Of a DNA stretch of 64,000 nucleotides, positions 10,732 through 20,564 are shown one piece after another (within the stretch, counting starts at the first letter, position 1; each line of letters begins with the position of its first letter). The DNA is from Petrosia ficiformis (lineage: Eukaryota > Porifera > Demospongiae > Haplosclerida > Petrosiidae): positions 4,016,501 through 4,080,500 of the forward strand of contig OX345637.1 in the NCBI GenBank assembly GCA_947044365.1. Direction: 5' to 3'. Made by a program: the position numbers and the translations under genes. Under the pieces are notes generated by a model that was not told where the DNA came from, searched no databases, and saw only the letters and a program-made list of their open reading frames with translations.

Positions 10732-12213
10732 TTATGATTCTTGTTCAAATATAGTTTCAAATGGGTCTTCTGGAGATAGTAAAGTGGTATTATCAAGCAA
10801 TCCAGCAATTCCGGCTTTTTTCCAACCTTTAAGTATCACTTTCCTGCCATTTGGCTGAGTAAAGAAATTGTACATGTTTACAAGCCATTGAGCATGTAGA
10901 GGTTTGATCATACTTAATCTCAAGTCAACATTTATGTCTTCTAAATTGGTTCTTCCTTCAAGTTGTTGTTGGACTTGAGCAGAATAGTAAGTAATAAATT
11001 CTTTCTTTGCAAAACTCTTAGCTGCTCCATTCACAGTTAAGTCCAGGGGTTGAAAAAAGTGGATCATATTGGCCGGGACAGCGACAAGTTCCATGTCCAA
11101 TAATTCCAACTTCTGCTTAACTACATTTGTCATCTGCCCTTTGAAGACATCCCAAATAACTAATGCCTTTTGTGTAGAGGCAAGACCCAGTATGACGTAT
11201 GGATTGATGATTTCATCTACGAGTTTAAGTGTCTCCGTCTCATTTGACCAGTGTTGTGGGTTTTGACTCAAAGAAAACCCTTTGGGAAATATAAACCCAC
11301 GTGGTAAAGATGCCTTGGTCTTGCCGGCATAAATGATCTGCATAGGCAGAAATTCACCGGAGAGACTTACAACAAACGTTAATGTTATATTTCTCTTGTC
11401 TTTCAAACCTTGGATGGGAACTGAATTAGCACCACGATCATGCATTGTTGACTTCCCTACTGATACATATGAACTTGGAGTTTGGTCGGAATTCAATACA
11501 AGCTCCGGCGGAATAGAGTACAATGTCATTTTCTCTTTAATGTCATTGAGAAACTCACGTCGACATTCATCATATATTCCTTGGGGCACTGGAGTGGTGG
11601 CTACTCTCCTTGTGTACCCCATTCTTCTGTATATTGATTGGACCCATGTGCGAGGCATTTCAAACCTTGCAAATCGGTGTGCAAAGGCCGGGTTGCTTGC
11701 AATCAATCCTTGCGTAGCTGCTCGTACTACATGAATGTTAACTACTCCGTCCTTTGTTCTTGCGGCTTTTAAGTAATTTAGTAACTTGCCATCTAGTTCA
11801 AGTAGTATTGGTGGTCGTTGTGGATTTGATTTTTTTCGTTCAACTCTTATCTTCTCCATATACTTTGCCTTGAAATTTCTAACTGTGCTTTCTGTCAGAC
11901 GAGGAAATTTTCCAAAGAAATGCTTCCGTGCTTTTTTGTTTCCATTTTCATTAGCATATCGTCCTATCTTGGCACGATCTTCATCCCGAGTATTCAGTAT
12001 ATTTACACGAATTTTTCTTTTTTTTCGTGAAGGTTCAGGATCAGCAAACTCTGAGACACTTGTTGTGACAATCGAGTGCTCTTCTATACCCAGTCCACAC
12101 TCCAACGCATTCGGTAAGTAACTTGGAATATCCAATGGTTCTTGGGTGTTGTTCTCGATGCCATTTCTCGAGCTCCTTGTAAAGCCAAACTGAAAAAGCG
12201 ACATAATCTTCAA
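10732..12213 (-). CDS. DDE-superfamily transposase (pogo/Tigger-like)
   Basis: An intact 493-residue single-exon protein. The N-terminal part has a basic stretch (PSRKKRKIR, about residues 61-69) and a helix-turn-helix-like region (about 80-120, FPRLTESTVRNFKAKYM), followed by a CENP-B/Tigger-style second DNA-binding region (about 150-210, MPRTWVQSIYRRMGY). The DDE core has candidate catalytic acids at about D243 (NSDQTP), D355 (LVIWDVFKGQ) and D391 (HFFQPLDLTVNGAAK). This layout matches DDE_1-type enzymes of the Tc1/mariner-pogo group, which cut and rejoin transposon ends in the nucleus. An upstream ATG at 12213 and one nine bases inside (MSLFQ) are both usable. It shares a 50-bp promoter region with the divergent HIRAN-like gene. 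Confidence 0.8.
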   Translation of the reverse strand: MKIMSLFQFGFTRSSRNGIENNTQEPLDIPSYLPNALECGLGIEEHSIVTTSVSEFADPEPSRKKRKIRVNILNTRDEDRAKIGRYANENGNKKARKHFFGKFPRLTESTVRNFKAKYMEKIRVERKKSNPQRPPILLELDGKLLNYLKAARTKDGVVNIHVVRAATQGLIASNPAFAHRFARFEMPRTWVQSIYRRMGYTRRVATTPVPQGIYDECRREFLNDIKEKMTLYSIPPELVLNSDQTPSSYVSVGKSTMHDRGANSVPIQGLKDKRNITLTFVVSLSGEFLPMQIIYAGKTKASLPRGFIFPKGFSLSQNPQHWSNETETLKLVDEIINPYVILGLASTQKALVIWDVFKGQMTNVVKQKLELLDMELVAVPANMIHFFQPLDLTVNGAAKSFAKKEFITYYSAQVQQQLEGRTNLEDINVDLRLSMIKPLHAQWLVNMYNFFTQPNGRKVILKGWKKAGIAGLLDNTTLLSPEDPFETIFEQES

Positions 12214-12263
12214 GTGACACGTGTTGTATACGTGACAAGTGGTTCGAATGTTCGAACATGTGA

Positions 12264-12770
12264 GTGGAGACAGAGAGAATGGCTGATCTTTCTGTAAGTT
12301 TCCCTTGTTGCCTCAGAGGATATCATGTTTATCAATTGAAATGGACTCCAGCGCTCAATGAAATTCTGCCCACAATTCATGAGCTGAACAATTCCCATGA
12401 CCACTATGCTATAGTTGCAAGACAGCGACTACCAGGACAAATCATCGAGTCAACAGTTGGTCACCTTCCAAAAGAAATCTCAAGGATTACGAGATTTATA
12501 ATTTTGCACGGTGCTGTAGTTACTGTGAAGGTCATAGATATACACCACCGCAGGTCTCCAATTGTGCAAGGAGGTCTTGAGATTCCCATTCAAGTAACAG
12601 TCAAAATGGAGTATAGTGAAAAGAATAAGGATGCTTTAACAAAATACGAGTCACTTGTTGCTTGGTACTACAAAGAACCAGTGGATGGAAAATATGAAGA
12701 TATCACCAGAAATGTTCTCGACAGCTTAGATAGCAGTGAGGAAGAAGAGAGTGATATGGAAACTGATTGA
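12264..12770 (+). CDS. HIRAN-like transposon accessory protein
   Basis: An intact 168-residue protein. The motif order RGYHVYQ...W (about residues 18-26), NNSHDHYAIVA (about 43-53), VGHLPKEISRI (about 65-75) and QGGLEIPIQV (about 101-110) matches the HIRAN-like module found in animal transposon-associated ORFs. HIRAN domains in HLTF/Rad5 bind 3-prime DNA ends. The C-terminal tail is acidic (SSEEEESDMETD). It may recognise DNA ends or recruit host repair during transposition; that role is inference. A second ATG follows five codons after the first (MADLSVS). Confidence 0.65.
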   Translation: METERMADLSVSFPCCLRGYHVYQLKWTPALNEILPTIHELNNSHDHYAIVARQRLPGQIIESTVGHLPKEISRITRFIILHGAVVTVKVIDIHHRRSPIVQGGLEIPIQVTVKMEYSEKNKDALTKYESLVAWYYKEPVDGKYEDITRNVLDSLDSSEEEESDMETD

Positions 12771-12896
12771 TGATGACTGTTAATTAATTAATTATTATAA
12801 TTATATTCATAACAAATTATTCACAATGATTATTATTAACGTGTATAAAATTTTGCGTTTTTATCAAGCTCGCTAATAATCGCTAAAATTAGTACC

Positions 12897-13329
12897 CACA
12901 AATAATAGTAACATTAAGGTATATCACTGGGTATGTGGTGCTAATTGATAATTTTTTTAGACAAACTGAACCATTGCACCATTCTGAATCAATATTAGAG
13001 CTCCACATTCCCAAGCATCATTGTATATACATGGCATAGGAGGGGAATGCTTAAACTACATCATGCATGTATAAACATACTTATTCTAATCTTATGCAAG
13101 TCAATATTATCAAACCCACAAACTCTGTAAGTGTCATACCACAAGTGTTATCACCAGCTGGGCATATATATTGCATAAGAGGGTAGGGCCTTTTGGCCAA
13201 ACTATAAATATTGTTTACACTCATAAACCACAAGCAATGTCAGTAGTATCACAAACTCTCATCACGGGTCAAAAGCCATGACATATATATTATTCAATAG
13301 GCACTTCCCAATATATATATATTACTTAC
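12897..13329. other. No recognisable gene (presumed intron)
   Basis: AT-rich spacer between the transposon and the next ABC transporter exon, with short TA runs near 13300-13320. Confidence 0.5.
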
Positions 13330-13865
13330 TTTGATAGATGAGTGTGAAGCTCAGCAGAAGAATTGATGTCAAACCATCCTATATGCCTAGATAACACTGA
13401 TTTAAGATACGCCAACCTCATTCTTCTTCCCTGACGAGCTGCACTAATACACCACAAGAAACGAGACAAAGATGTAAATAGAAAATATAATAATGCCACA
13501 CCCAAAATATAGTAAGTATAAGTTGGTATTTCACTTTGTAGCTTATCAGCAGGATCATCTGAGTTTAGGTACTGACGTAAACTAGTCTGAGTTGAATTGT
13601 TACAGAATTAATCAGCACTACTTAAATTATCTTTCTCCAGTTGTATAGTGACAGCGTAATTAGCAAATTGAGTGAATGCAGATCCATAAATTAAAAGCAG
13701 TAACGGTAAACACACTCCTGCTAAAGTAGAACAGCATGTAGCCAGCAATAATATCACTGTGTCCAAGCAGTTAGCATAGCGATACTAAAATAAAATACAA
13801 AATTAAGAATTATATACATAATACTATACAGATACCTCAACTCTCATGATTTGGTTGTGTGACAT
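13330..13865 (-). pseudogene. ABCB-type transporter, N-terminal TMD1 exons (stop in frame unless spliced out)
   Basis: 13784 downward reads YRYANCLDTVILLLA...GVCLPLLLLIYGSAFTQF, matching TM1 of ABCB proteins. 13586-13330 reads TSLRQYLNSDDPADKL, then the TM2 segment YILGVALLYFLFTSLSRFLW, AARQGRRMRLAYLK and HIGWFDINSSAEL, the usual intracellular loop and GWFD...EL motif. A TAA lies in frame between the two parts, so either a 66-nt intron (GTCACT...CTCAG) removes it or the gene is dead. The first-exon candidate is 13865-13836 (MSHNQIMRVE, donor GTATCT, 51-nt intron). The exon at 13330 has a perfect GTAAGT donor. It is probably the same gene as the exons at 2.6-3.9 kb, but about 150 residues of TMD1 were not found between them. 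Confidence 0.7.
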
Positions 13866-14161
13866 ACAAATTAGGTTATTTTCACATGATCACACAATCA
13901 TTATCATCAATCACACAATCATTCTCCCAGACCCTGGTCACATTATATATCGAGAGTGTCGTCAACTTAGCAGAGTCCAACCTATTCAAACAACGGCTAC
14001 GTTATTTACACAAGAGAGTCTGACTGTGACAGTCAATCAGAATGTGATGGAGATACTAACTACAATGAGATCTTTCCTCTTAAAAACAAGAAAGTTGATG
14101 AAGTAGCTACTTACCACTGTCACTTTAAATTAGAGGGGAAGAAAGAACCTTCACATAATAA

Positions 14162-14238
14162 TTATACATAAAAGCAAAATTCCCAGCAGCCAGAAGTTCA
14201 TTGTCTCTAGATGAAACTCTCTCCGGCTTCAGTTTAGG
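14162..14238 (-). other. Possible extra exon of the ABC gene
   Basis: After a good acceptor (TTTTACAG at 14246-14239) the minus strand reads PKLKPERVSSRDNELLAAGN and on to NYYVK before a stop. It is in phase with the candidate first exon at 14829-14791, but that exon has an in-frame TGA. The downstream donor is unclear. It could encode the cytosolic N-terminus of the transporter or be untranslated. Confidence 0.25.
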
Positions 14239-14399
14239 CTGTAAAACCATATATTGATAATCCAATACAATGAAAACCCGATGATGAAGTACTGAAGAAG
14301 CTAAAAACGTAACAGGGGTTTACAAAAGACGACATAAAAAATGATTTTGTATTTTTGTGTATTAAGTGTATATGATTATTATATCACTAGATTCCAAGG

Positions 14400-14725
14400 A
14401 GCATTGTGCAGGGTAAGAACATCTAGTGTACATCCCTCACACTACAGACTATGTTTTGAAGTTGAGAGTATATATATAGTATGATGGTGACATCATCCCT
14501 TTGATGTGCTGAGTTCTATATATTGTACATAGAACTTCCATGTGCACACTATGCAGGAGATGTCATCATCATATATAGTATGCTAATAGCTCCCATATAG
14601 GACCCTTGCTTTGTGTCTGAGGATGTGATATAACCCGAGCCTGCGAGGGCTATATCACATCGGAGGACACAAAACGCAGGTCCTATACATACTGTATAAT
14701 ATACATATATATATATATTATATAT

Positions 14726-14765
<40 letters not shown>

Positions 14766-14778
14766 TTAACACTCAATA
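14400..14778. repeat. Hairpin and TA microsatellite
   Basis: Complementary arms around 14595-14638 and 14650-14693 (ATAGGACC...TGTGATATA / TATATCACATC...GGTCCTAT) form a hairpin. This is followed by a TA-rich run at about 14698-14766. No gene is implied. Confidence 0.6.
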
Positions 14779-14790
14779 GATAATACTTAC

Positions 14791-14850
14791 CAATTTTCAA
14801 AGCGACACAGAAGTTTTACTTGGCTCCATTGTGCTGCTAAGCTAAAAAAT
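14791..14850 (-). promoter_or_regulatory. Candidate first (mostly untranslated) exon
   Basis: A strong donor (TTG|GTAAGT at 14790) ends an AT-poor segment containing ATGGAGCCAAGT (MEPSKTSVSL then TGA). It may be the 5-prime exon of the minus-strand ABC gene carrying a short upstream ORF, or the gene start with a nonsense mutation. Confidence 0.3.
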
Positions 14851-14904
14851 TAACAATAATTAACAACATTAATTTAAAGGGGGCGAAGGACCTGATGAGG
14901 ACTT

Positions 14905-14934
14905 AAAGATGGCGGATGCTGAAAATAAATACGC
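14905..14934 (+). promoter_or_regulatory. YY1-like initiator motif with possible plus-strand start
   Basis: AAAGATGGCGG at 14905-14915 matches the YY1-type motif often found at animal transcription starts, where the ATG may also be the translation start. Here it opens MADAENKYA with a possible donor (GC|GTAACT) at 14935. It sits between the minus-strand ABC gene start and plus-strand sequence, so it may mark a bidirectional promoter. Confidence 0.35.
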
Positions 14935-15094
14935 GTAACTAGTCTCGGTACGTTTACAAAGCTTTATATATGTTTAATTTTTTACATGGAAGGTTTGTAC
15001 ATGTGAACAATTAATTTTATTGTTATCACTATTATAAACATGACCTTTTTTTTTGATTAAGCACAGGACTACAGGCAATAACATAATCAGTGAT

Positions 15095-15300
15095 ATCTTA
15101 ATTTTCTTATACACACACCATGCACCATTTGTGGTACAGCTTCGTATCCCTGTTAGACATAGACCTTGAAATTGGCTTCATGTGTCCTAAATGTGAAAGG
15201 CTGCTTCAAGTTGTCATTATGGATGCAATTTCTCTTGAAGAGATCTGGATTTTTGATTCCAAAACAACATTCAATACAAGAATAAAGAAAAACTGTAAGG
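15095..15300 (+). pseudogene. Cysteine-cluster transposon protein fragment (KDZ-associated type)
   Basis: In one frame 15118-15155 reads PCTICGTASYPC; after a shift 15160-15300 reads DIDLEIGFMCPKCERLLQVV and IMDAISLE. The C-x-x-CG ... G-x-x-CPKC ... VVIMDa pattern resembles the zinc clusters attached to KDZ-type transposases and HMG-domain-containing-3-like proteins in invertebrate genomes. The segment ends at a donor-like GTAAGGTAA. The frameshift makes it non-functional. The family call is tentative. Confidence 0.35.
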
Positions 15301-15630
15301 TAATAAATTATATTTGTCATTTATACTTTTCAGACAATATCCATTTATAAGTATGTTTACTTTTAATTCAGCAAACATGCTGATAGATATTTTATAATAA
15401 ACATGGCCATATGCACCTACTTCAGTTTGTCAGCCAATACCTATTCCAAACTAAAGTACATGAATTACACATCCTTCTGACAAAATATTCCCACTCAGCT
15501 TTGGATAGCCTTATTTACGTGCAATAATACAGACAATGTTTTTAAATGTACTGTAAAATCATTAGCTAGTTCATCTCCTGTTTGTGCACTAATTTATAAT
15601 TCAGTCAAATCATAAAAAAGAATATATATC

Positions 15631-16209
15631 TTAACCCTTAGAAGACTGATGTCACATATATGTGACATTTCACCCCTACATGGTTCGGAGTGTGTTCCTA
15701 GCATTATGAAGCTCTCCAAATGCTTGTAATTGGTGTCAGGCACAAGCCCATGAATATGGCTAAAAAATGTTGACGTATTTTCGGCCGCCCTTTGGTCTAA
15801 ATAATGACTATGGGGGGGGGGGGGAGGGGGGGGGGGATTTTAAGGCTGTGCTCTGCCGCCCACGCAAATTGTTGTTTCAGTGACCCCGCCCACGCGCTCT
15901 GGTGGGTACCTGAGGTATTTCCCTTGGTGTAAAACCTGAAATCGTGGGTGTAGCTGGTACCAACATGCAATGGGGTCATTTTGTTTGCCACAGTTCCAGT
16001 CAAAGGAGGGAGAGCACTGGATTTGATTTAATCCTACGAAGCGCTTGGGGACTTTCGAGTCCCAGTAAGCAAGTTGGTGGAAGTAGTACTCCATGTCAGA
16101 AAAGGAGCCAAGTTTAGGGTAGAGAAAGTGAACGGTGGCCAAAATATATGCAATAGAGTCGCCAGTGTTGAAGAATTTTGAAAAACAAGCTCAGTCCTCT
16201 AAGGGTTAA
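15631..16209. mobile_element. piggyBac-like MITE with TTAA target duplication
   Basis: TTAA at 15631-15634 and 16206-16209 flank a 571-bp unit beginning CCCTTAGAAGACTGA and ending TCAGTCCTCTAAGGG, inverted repeats with one mismatch. TTAA duplication and CCC/GGG ends are diagnostic of piggyBac elements. A subterminal palindrome (GTCACATATATGTGAC) and a poly-G run near 15811-15838 are present. The interior 100-codon minus-strand frame has no recognised transposase motif, so it is probably a non-autonomous element. Confidence 0.85.
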
Positions 16210-16214
16210 AAGAC

Positions 16215-16526
16215 ATGAAAACAATGAAATATCTACAAGATGAGAGGCCAGTCATTTTTAATTTATTGCAAAAGTTGCGTTATGTTCTGAACAAACTACT
16301 TGCTCCATTGGTTGATGGCGTAATCAAAAAGTCAAGAGCAATTTTTGACAGCAGCATAATGTATGAACCAATTAATCAAGAGACAATCGAAGAACACATT
16401 AAGGAATTATTTTGTTTTCCACAACTACCTTTGTGTGACAGAGTTAAGTCATTCAGAATTTGTACAAATATAGCATTATATTGTGAACATAAAAGTGCAA
16501 CTAACTGTTTACACATTTTCCATTGA
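16215..16526 (+). other. Open frame of unknown function
   Basis: A 103-codon frame (KYLQDERPVIFNLLQKLRYV...) with coding-like composition immediately right of the MITE. It may belong to the same decayed transposon as 15095-15300, which the MITE would then have split. No domain was recognised. Confidence 0.25.
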
Positions 16527-16529
16527 TTT

Positions 16530-17164
16530 AACACGTAGGTATAATTATGCTATGGATTTCAGGTAATGCAGACATTCACTGACATGTACACTTATAATTT
16601 CCAAATATACCTCTCGTCATCATCATTTTCGACGATGCATGTAATTTACACAGCTATTGTTCTAACAGAGTACAACACTTCTTTTTGGTAGATGGTTGAC
16701 AGTTTTCACTGGCCTAATCATGGTAATAGTTTTATGTAATGATTTTTACCTTAAAAACTGTAGTTTGTAGCGCATTGGATATAAAATGTCTGACTACCCA
16801 CAATTATCAAGAGTCAAATTGTGGAGCAATCAAATTAAGCACTGAAAGTGTAAAACGCATGATATCATATATGAATGTAACAAACTTTATGAATCACTGT
16901 AAATTCTATGTATGGTACCAAAATTATTTTTTTTTAAAGTATTACTGCAGATAGTTGATAGTCAGTTGGCCAGTTTTGGAAGGAATAATAATTATGATGT
17001 TAAAGTGGCACATGTAAAAGATTGAGCTTTCTAAACATGAGCAAGTTCAGAGCTAATCTGTGCATATAAACACATACAATGGAGACATAAGCTGATCATA
17101 ACATTAATTTTTTGAACACACCTTTTTTACAATATTTTCGTAATGTGCCACTGCACTTACTATA
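16530..17164. other. No recognisable gene
   Basis: AT-rich sequence with only short open frames. Confidence 0.4.
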
Positions 17165-17876
17165 CTGGCAACAAGTCTAATCATAGTATTAAGAACACTC
17201 AAGCTACGGTAAAGGTCTTTATCACTTGAGCAAACAGCAACAGTAAAGTAGTTTTATATCTAATGTTAAAATCAACTGTAAAAAACACATTAAGGAACAC
17301 TAATTCTCTTTACTGTGGCATTTGTTTAGGAAGATTTTGTAGCCAAAATCTTTAAAGTGAAAAGTAATTCTGTAAACTGAAAAGACACTTTAATTTTCAT
17401 AATAGCTTCTTGAAGATCAATCCAGTTCCCTCTTGTGATTCCATACAACATATCAAATGCCTCGTTTGCAGTCATTTTATATAGAACATGTCTGTTTTCA
17501 GTATTATATCAAATATTTTGTCTACTTCTCTTACTTCTCCATTGTCAGCTTGTATAGAAAGATCTTACACCAGATTTATGGCAATTTCCTGGTTATCCAT
17601 GTTGGTAGCACTTTGGTACATACATCTTTATTGTTATTCTAATTATTATGTCATGACATTTAATAGGGAAGATGGGACCATTATGGGGGGTGGTTGGGGA
17701 TTGGGGTCACCAAGTTAATATTTGTACAGTGTTGGTCAAATTTGGGGGGGTATGTGACATCCTGGTTGTAATTAATTATTACTGTTCATTGTGACAATAT
17801 CTCAGAAAATTTTGAACTGTTTAAATTGTTGTACAACAGGAGATAAGAAGGGATTATGGTGAAAGAGTGAGAGAAG

Positions 17877-18122
17877 TCAAACATAGGTACCATTAGTTTT
17901 GTCCACCACTGGTGGTTTTGGGCCTGCAGCTACTATCGTCTTGAAGAGAATAGCCAACAATCTGTCCATTAAATACAACCATTCATAAAGTATGATGATG
18001 AATTGGCTATGATGCAGGATAGGCTTTTCTCTTCTAAGATCAACAATAATATGTATGTGGGGTTCTAGATCTTCATATAATAAACCAGTATTATCTCCTA
18101 TAATGGAAGGATCTATCAACAT
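17877..18122 (-). CDS. Unknown ORF conserved in both duplicates (copy A)
   Basis: An 81-codon minus-strand frame (MLIDPSIIGDNTGLLYEDLE...) also open in copy B at 26810-27055, with five amino acid differences. The nearby minus-strand segment 17370-17640 contains coding-like pieces (MTANEAFDMLYGITRGNW) broken by stops in both copies. This may be a single exon of an unrecognised gene, or a relic retained by recent duplication. No family was recognised. Confidence 0.3.
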   Translation of the reverse strand: MLIDPSIIGDNTGLLYEDLEPHIHIIVDLRREKPILHHSQFIIILYEWLYLMDRLLAILFKTIVAAGPKPPVVDKTNGTYV

Positions 18123-18209
18123 TGCATCTTATGAAAGTAAAATCATATCTTATTAACACTGTTCTTTTTGTTATTAATGAATTTAATATAAACTATATTT
18201 TGTTAGCAT

Positions 18210-18512
18210 ATTATGTATTGGGTGCCAAACGAGTCAAAATTGTTTTGTGTTGGCTGCTCCATTATTACCCCTTCTGATATACTATATCCGACATCCAATA
18301 TCATAGCAGACGTCCGATATACTATATCCGACACCTGATATCATATCAGACGTGGGATATAGTATATCCGATATCTTTAACTGGGGGGGGGGGGGGGGGG
18401 GGGCGGAGCCCCCCAGTTTTAGGCCTTGGGATCGTTAGGGTTATCATCCATGTTGTTTGAGTCGGGAGACGCGATAATTTTTTTGACGCAAACGGCACTC
18501 CATAATTATGTA
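18210..18512. mobile_element. hAT-type MITE with 8-bp target duplication
   Basis: ATTATGTA occurs at 18210-18217 and 18505-18512; copy B has one uninterrupted ATTATGTA at the matching site, so the insertion (18218-18504, 287 bp) is defined exactly. The ends TTGGGTGCC...GTCAAAA and TTTTGAC...GGCACTCCATA are imperfect inverted repeats. The interior has repeats of GATATACTATATCCGACA and a poly-G run. Confidence 0.8.
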
Positions 18513-18595
18513 CTGTATTGTATGTACAATTGTACAGTACTATATGTACTGTATTGTATGCATATACTGTACTTGTAATTATTAATACATTATTA

Positions 18596-18665
18596 CCCTC
18601 GCCGCGAAGCGTAGGCGGAAGGGTACAGTAATCATATTGTGTGTGTGCGTGTGTGTGTGTGTGTG

Positions 18666-18705
<40 letters not shown>

Positions 18706-19338
18706 CGCAAAATTTTGCAAAAACTACGAACACTGGTGGCTCGAACTAGATATGGAAAGACTTCAAATTATACTCATGACTATCGCTAGTAAAGCACTAC
18801 ATAAAAGCAAACAAAACTTGGGTAGTGGTTGGTACAACATCGAGCACTAGCTCCAAGAATTCTCCATTACTTTCAGGCTCCGCCTATTTAAAATTTTTAA
18901 GTCATGTGCTGTGCACGTGACTCGAACTTCAGCAGTTTTGAGGACCTGTCTTAGTGCTCTAGGCTCTCTTTATAGCACATTTCACAAGACTAATTGAAGA
19001 TCTTTCTTTCTTTTTTGAGATAAAACAGAGACTAAAATGTAAGACTTATAGTATAGACAAGGAAGAGACTGGTATAATCATACTAAAATCTTTCAGTTAT
19101 AAAGTAATAAGTACTGACATGTTAGTTTACCTAATTATATAACTATTATTGTATTATTATAAAAACTAACATGCCAGTGCAATTTTATTACTTTATATGT
19201 TTTATATAAACCATCTGAAGTAAGTGTTATTATTATATATATACATAATTATAATCTTTTGACATATAATTATTTTTTTTTAAAAAGATTATGTATTACT
19301 TTGCCACGAAGGCGAGGGTCCCGTCCCGACGGCGCTCG
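18596..19338. mobile_element. Insertion with 3-bp TTA duplication, contains GT microsatellite
   Basis: Absent from copy B, where CATTATTATTGTT is continuous. Here TTA precedes CCCTCGCCGCGAAGCG and TTA follows GGCGCTCG. CCCTCGCC / GGCGAGGG occur near opposite ends. A 3-bp TTA duplication suggests a PIF/Harbinger-type non-autonomous element. A GT repeat occupies about 18637-18704. It has no coding capacity. Confidence 0.65.
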
Positions 19339-20564
19339 TTATTGTTATTATTGAGAACAAAAGTCGAGCTATCAGCTAACTCTAATTATAATGATGAGTA
19401 TTCTATTCTATCTTCTCTCGAATTGTAAAGCTGCATTAATAAAGAGGCAAGAAGTAATTCAATAATGAAGCAATGGATTGAAATTTGATAAAACAAAAAG
19501 AATAGGAAGATTAATTGTGTGAAAATGGTGTTGGTAAAAACATTGTTGGTCATTCTAAACTAGATATGAACATGTTTCTGAACTCAACACAGTTTGGTTA
19601 TTTCAACAAATCAGTTGGTTACCTCAATTGCATTTCAAGTATTCATTACTGCTCCATTGAGCTTTGTGTTGAAGAGTAAGCCAGCTTAACTTCGAATGTT
19701 GTTCACAATAACATGTAAATTAGTCATGATTCACAGTTTACATGTCAGTACTTTCCCACTGTAACTTTACATAATTACTGACATTCTATCTGTCATCCTC
19801 CACTATTAATTTACTTATACAGTCATTGTGAACACAACATTTCAACTGTATATAAATTAAAATTACAAACTGGCTTACCTTCCAACAGCTTAATACTGCA
19901 GTATGGCATATTATTACGTTGGCATGCAATTAAGGCAACCAACTGATTGGTTGAAATAACCAAACTTTTTTTGCAGTGAAGGTGAATGTGAATGACCTTT
20001 AGGTAATTGATAAGTTCACCAAAAACTGTAATATACAGAATAACAAATGGTGTCAGGTATAATGGTATTGCAGTTGTGAAGGTAACCTTTCAACTCATTG
20101 CATTTTGCTTGCCAGATGGACTTTTCCTCATGTGAAGTCATACTTGTACTACTATTGAATGTCACTCTTACAAAATTCAAAATCGCACAGGAGATAACTG
20201 ATTTTCTATAAGCAGGGATTTCCAGTTTTTAATTCAATTTTACTTAACAATGCAACATTAATTAGTTATTTTAACCTTGATATGAATTTCAATTAATAAT
20301 ATACTCCTGAGACTGTATAAATACACGTAAATGGCAATTTGTTTTCTTGCTTGGTAATGTTTTGTATTTCACTGATCTTTATCTGTATTGACTAGTATAT
20401 CAAGTATATGCCATATAATATAGAATGACAATACATACACTAAAGTATGTAAATCACATAGTAGTTACAAGTATAACATGTGGTATTATAAGTACTACTC
20501 AAATATCTGTGGTATGCAACAGATATTATTTGTTACAAATTCATGTTTAGTTACTGTAGTGCTG
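19339..20564. other. Duplicated intergenic DNA, copy A
   Basis: No gene was recognised. The sequence matches 27835-29555 in copy B, which carries an additional stretch near 27905-28160 and a hAT MITE. Confidence 0.6.

Larger units (their letters stand above)
10630..12896. mobile_element. Two-gene DDE transposon (transposase plus HIRAN-like protein)
   Basis: Matching inverted ends (GGTATTAATTTTAGCGATT at 10630-10648; the complement with one mismatch at 12878-12896) bracket two divergent intact genes: a transposase on the minus strand and a HIRAN-like protein on the plus strand. Similarity weakens outside these 19 bases, so the true outer ends and the TSD are not fixed. Both frames are open over full length, so the copy is young or conserved. 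It lies between TMD1 and NBD1 exons of the ABC transporter gene. Confidence 0.65.

Noticed and set aside
11069..12121. Plus-strand ORFs antisense to the transposase
   Set aside because: They are shadows of the intact minus-strand gene with no domain of their own.
18346..18850. ORFs rich in H/T or C/V
   Set aside because: They arise from the GT microsatellite.
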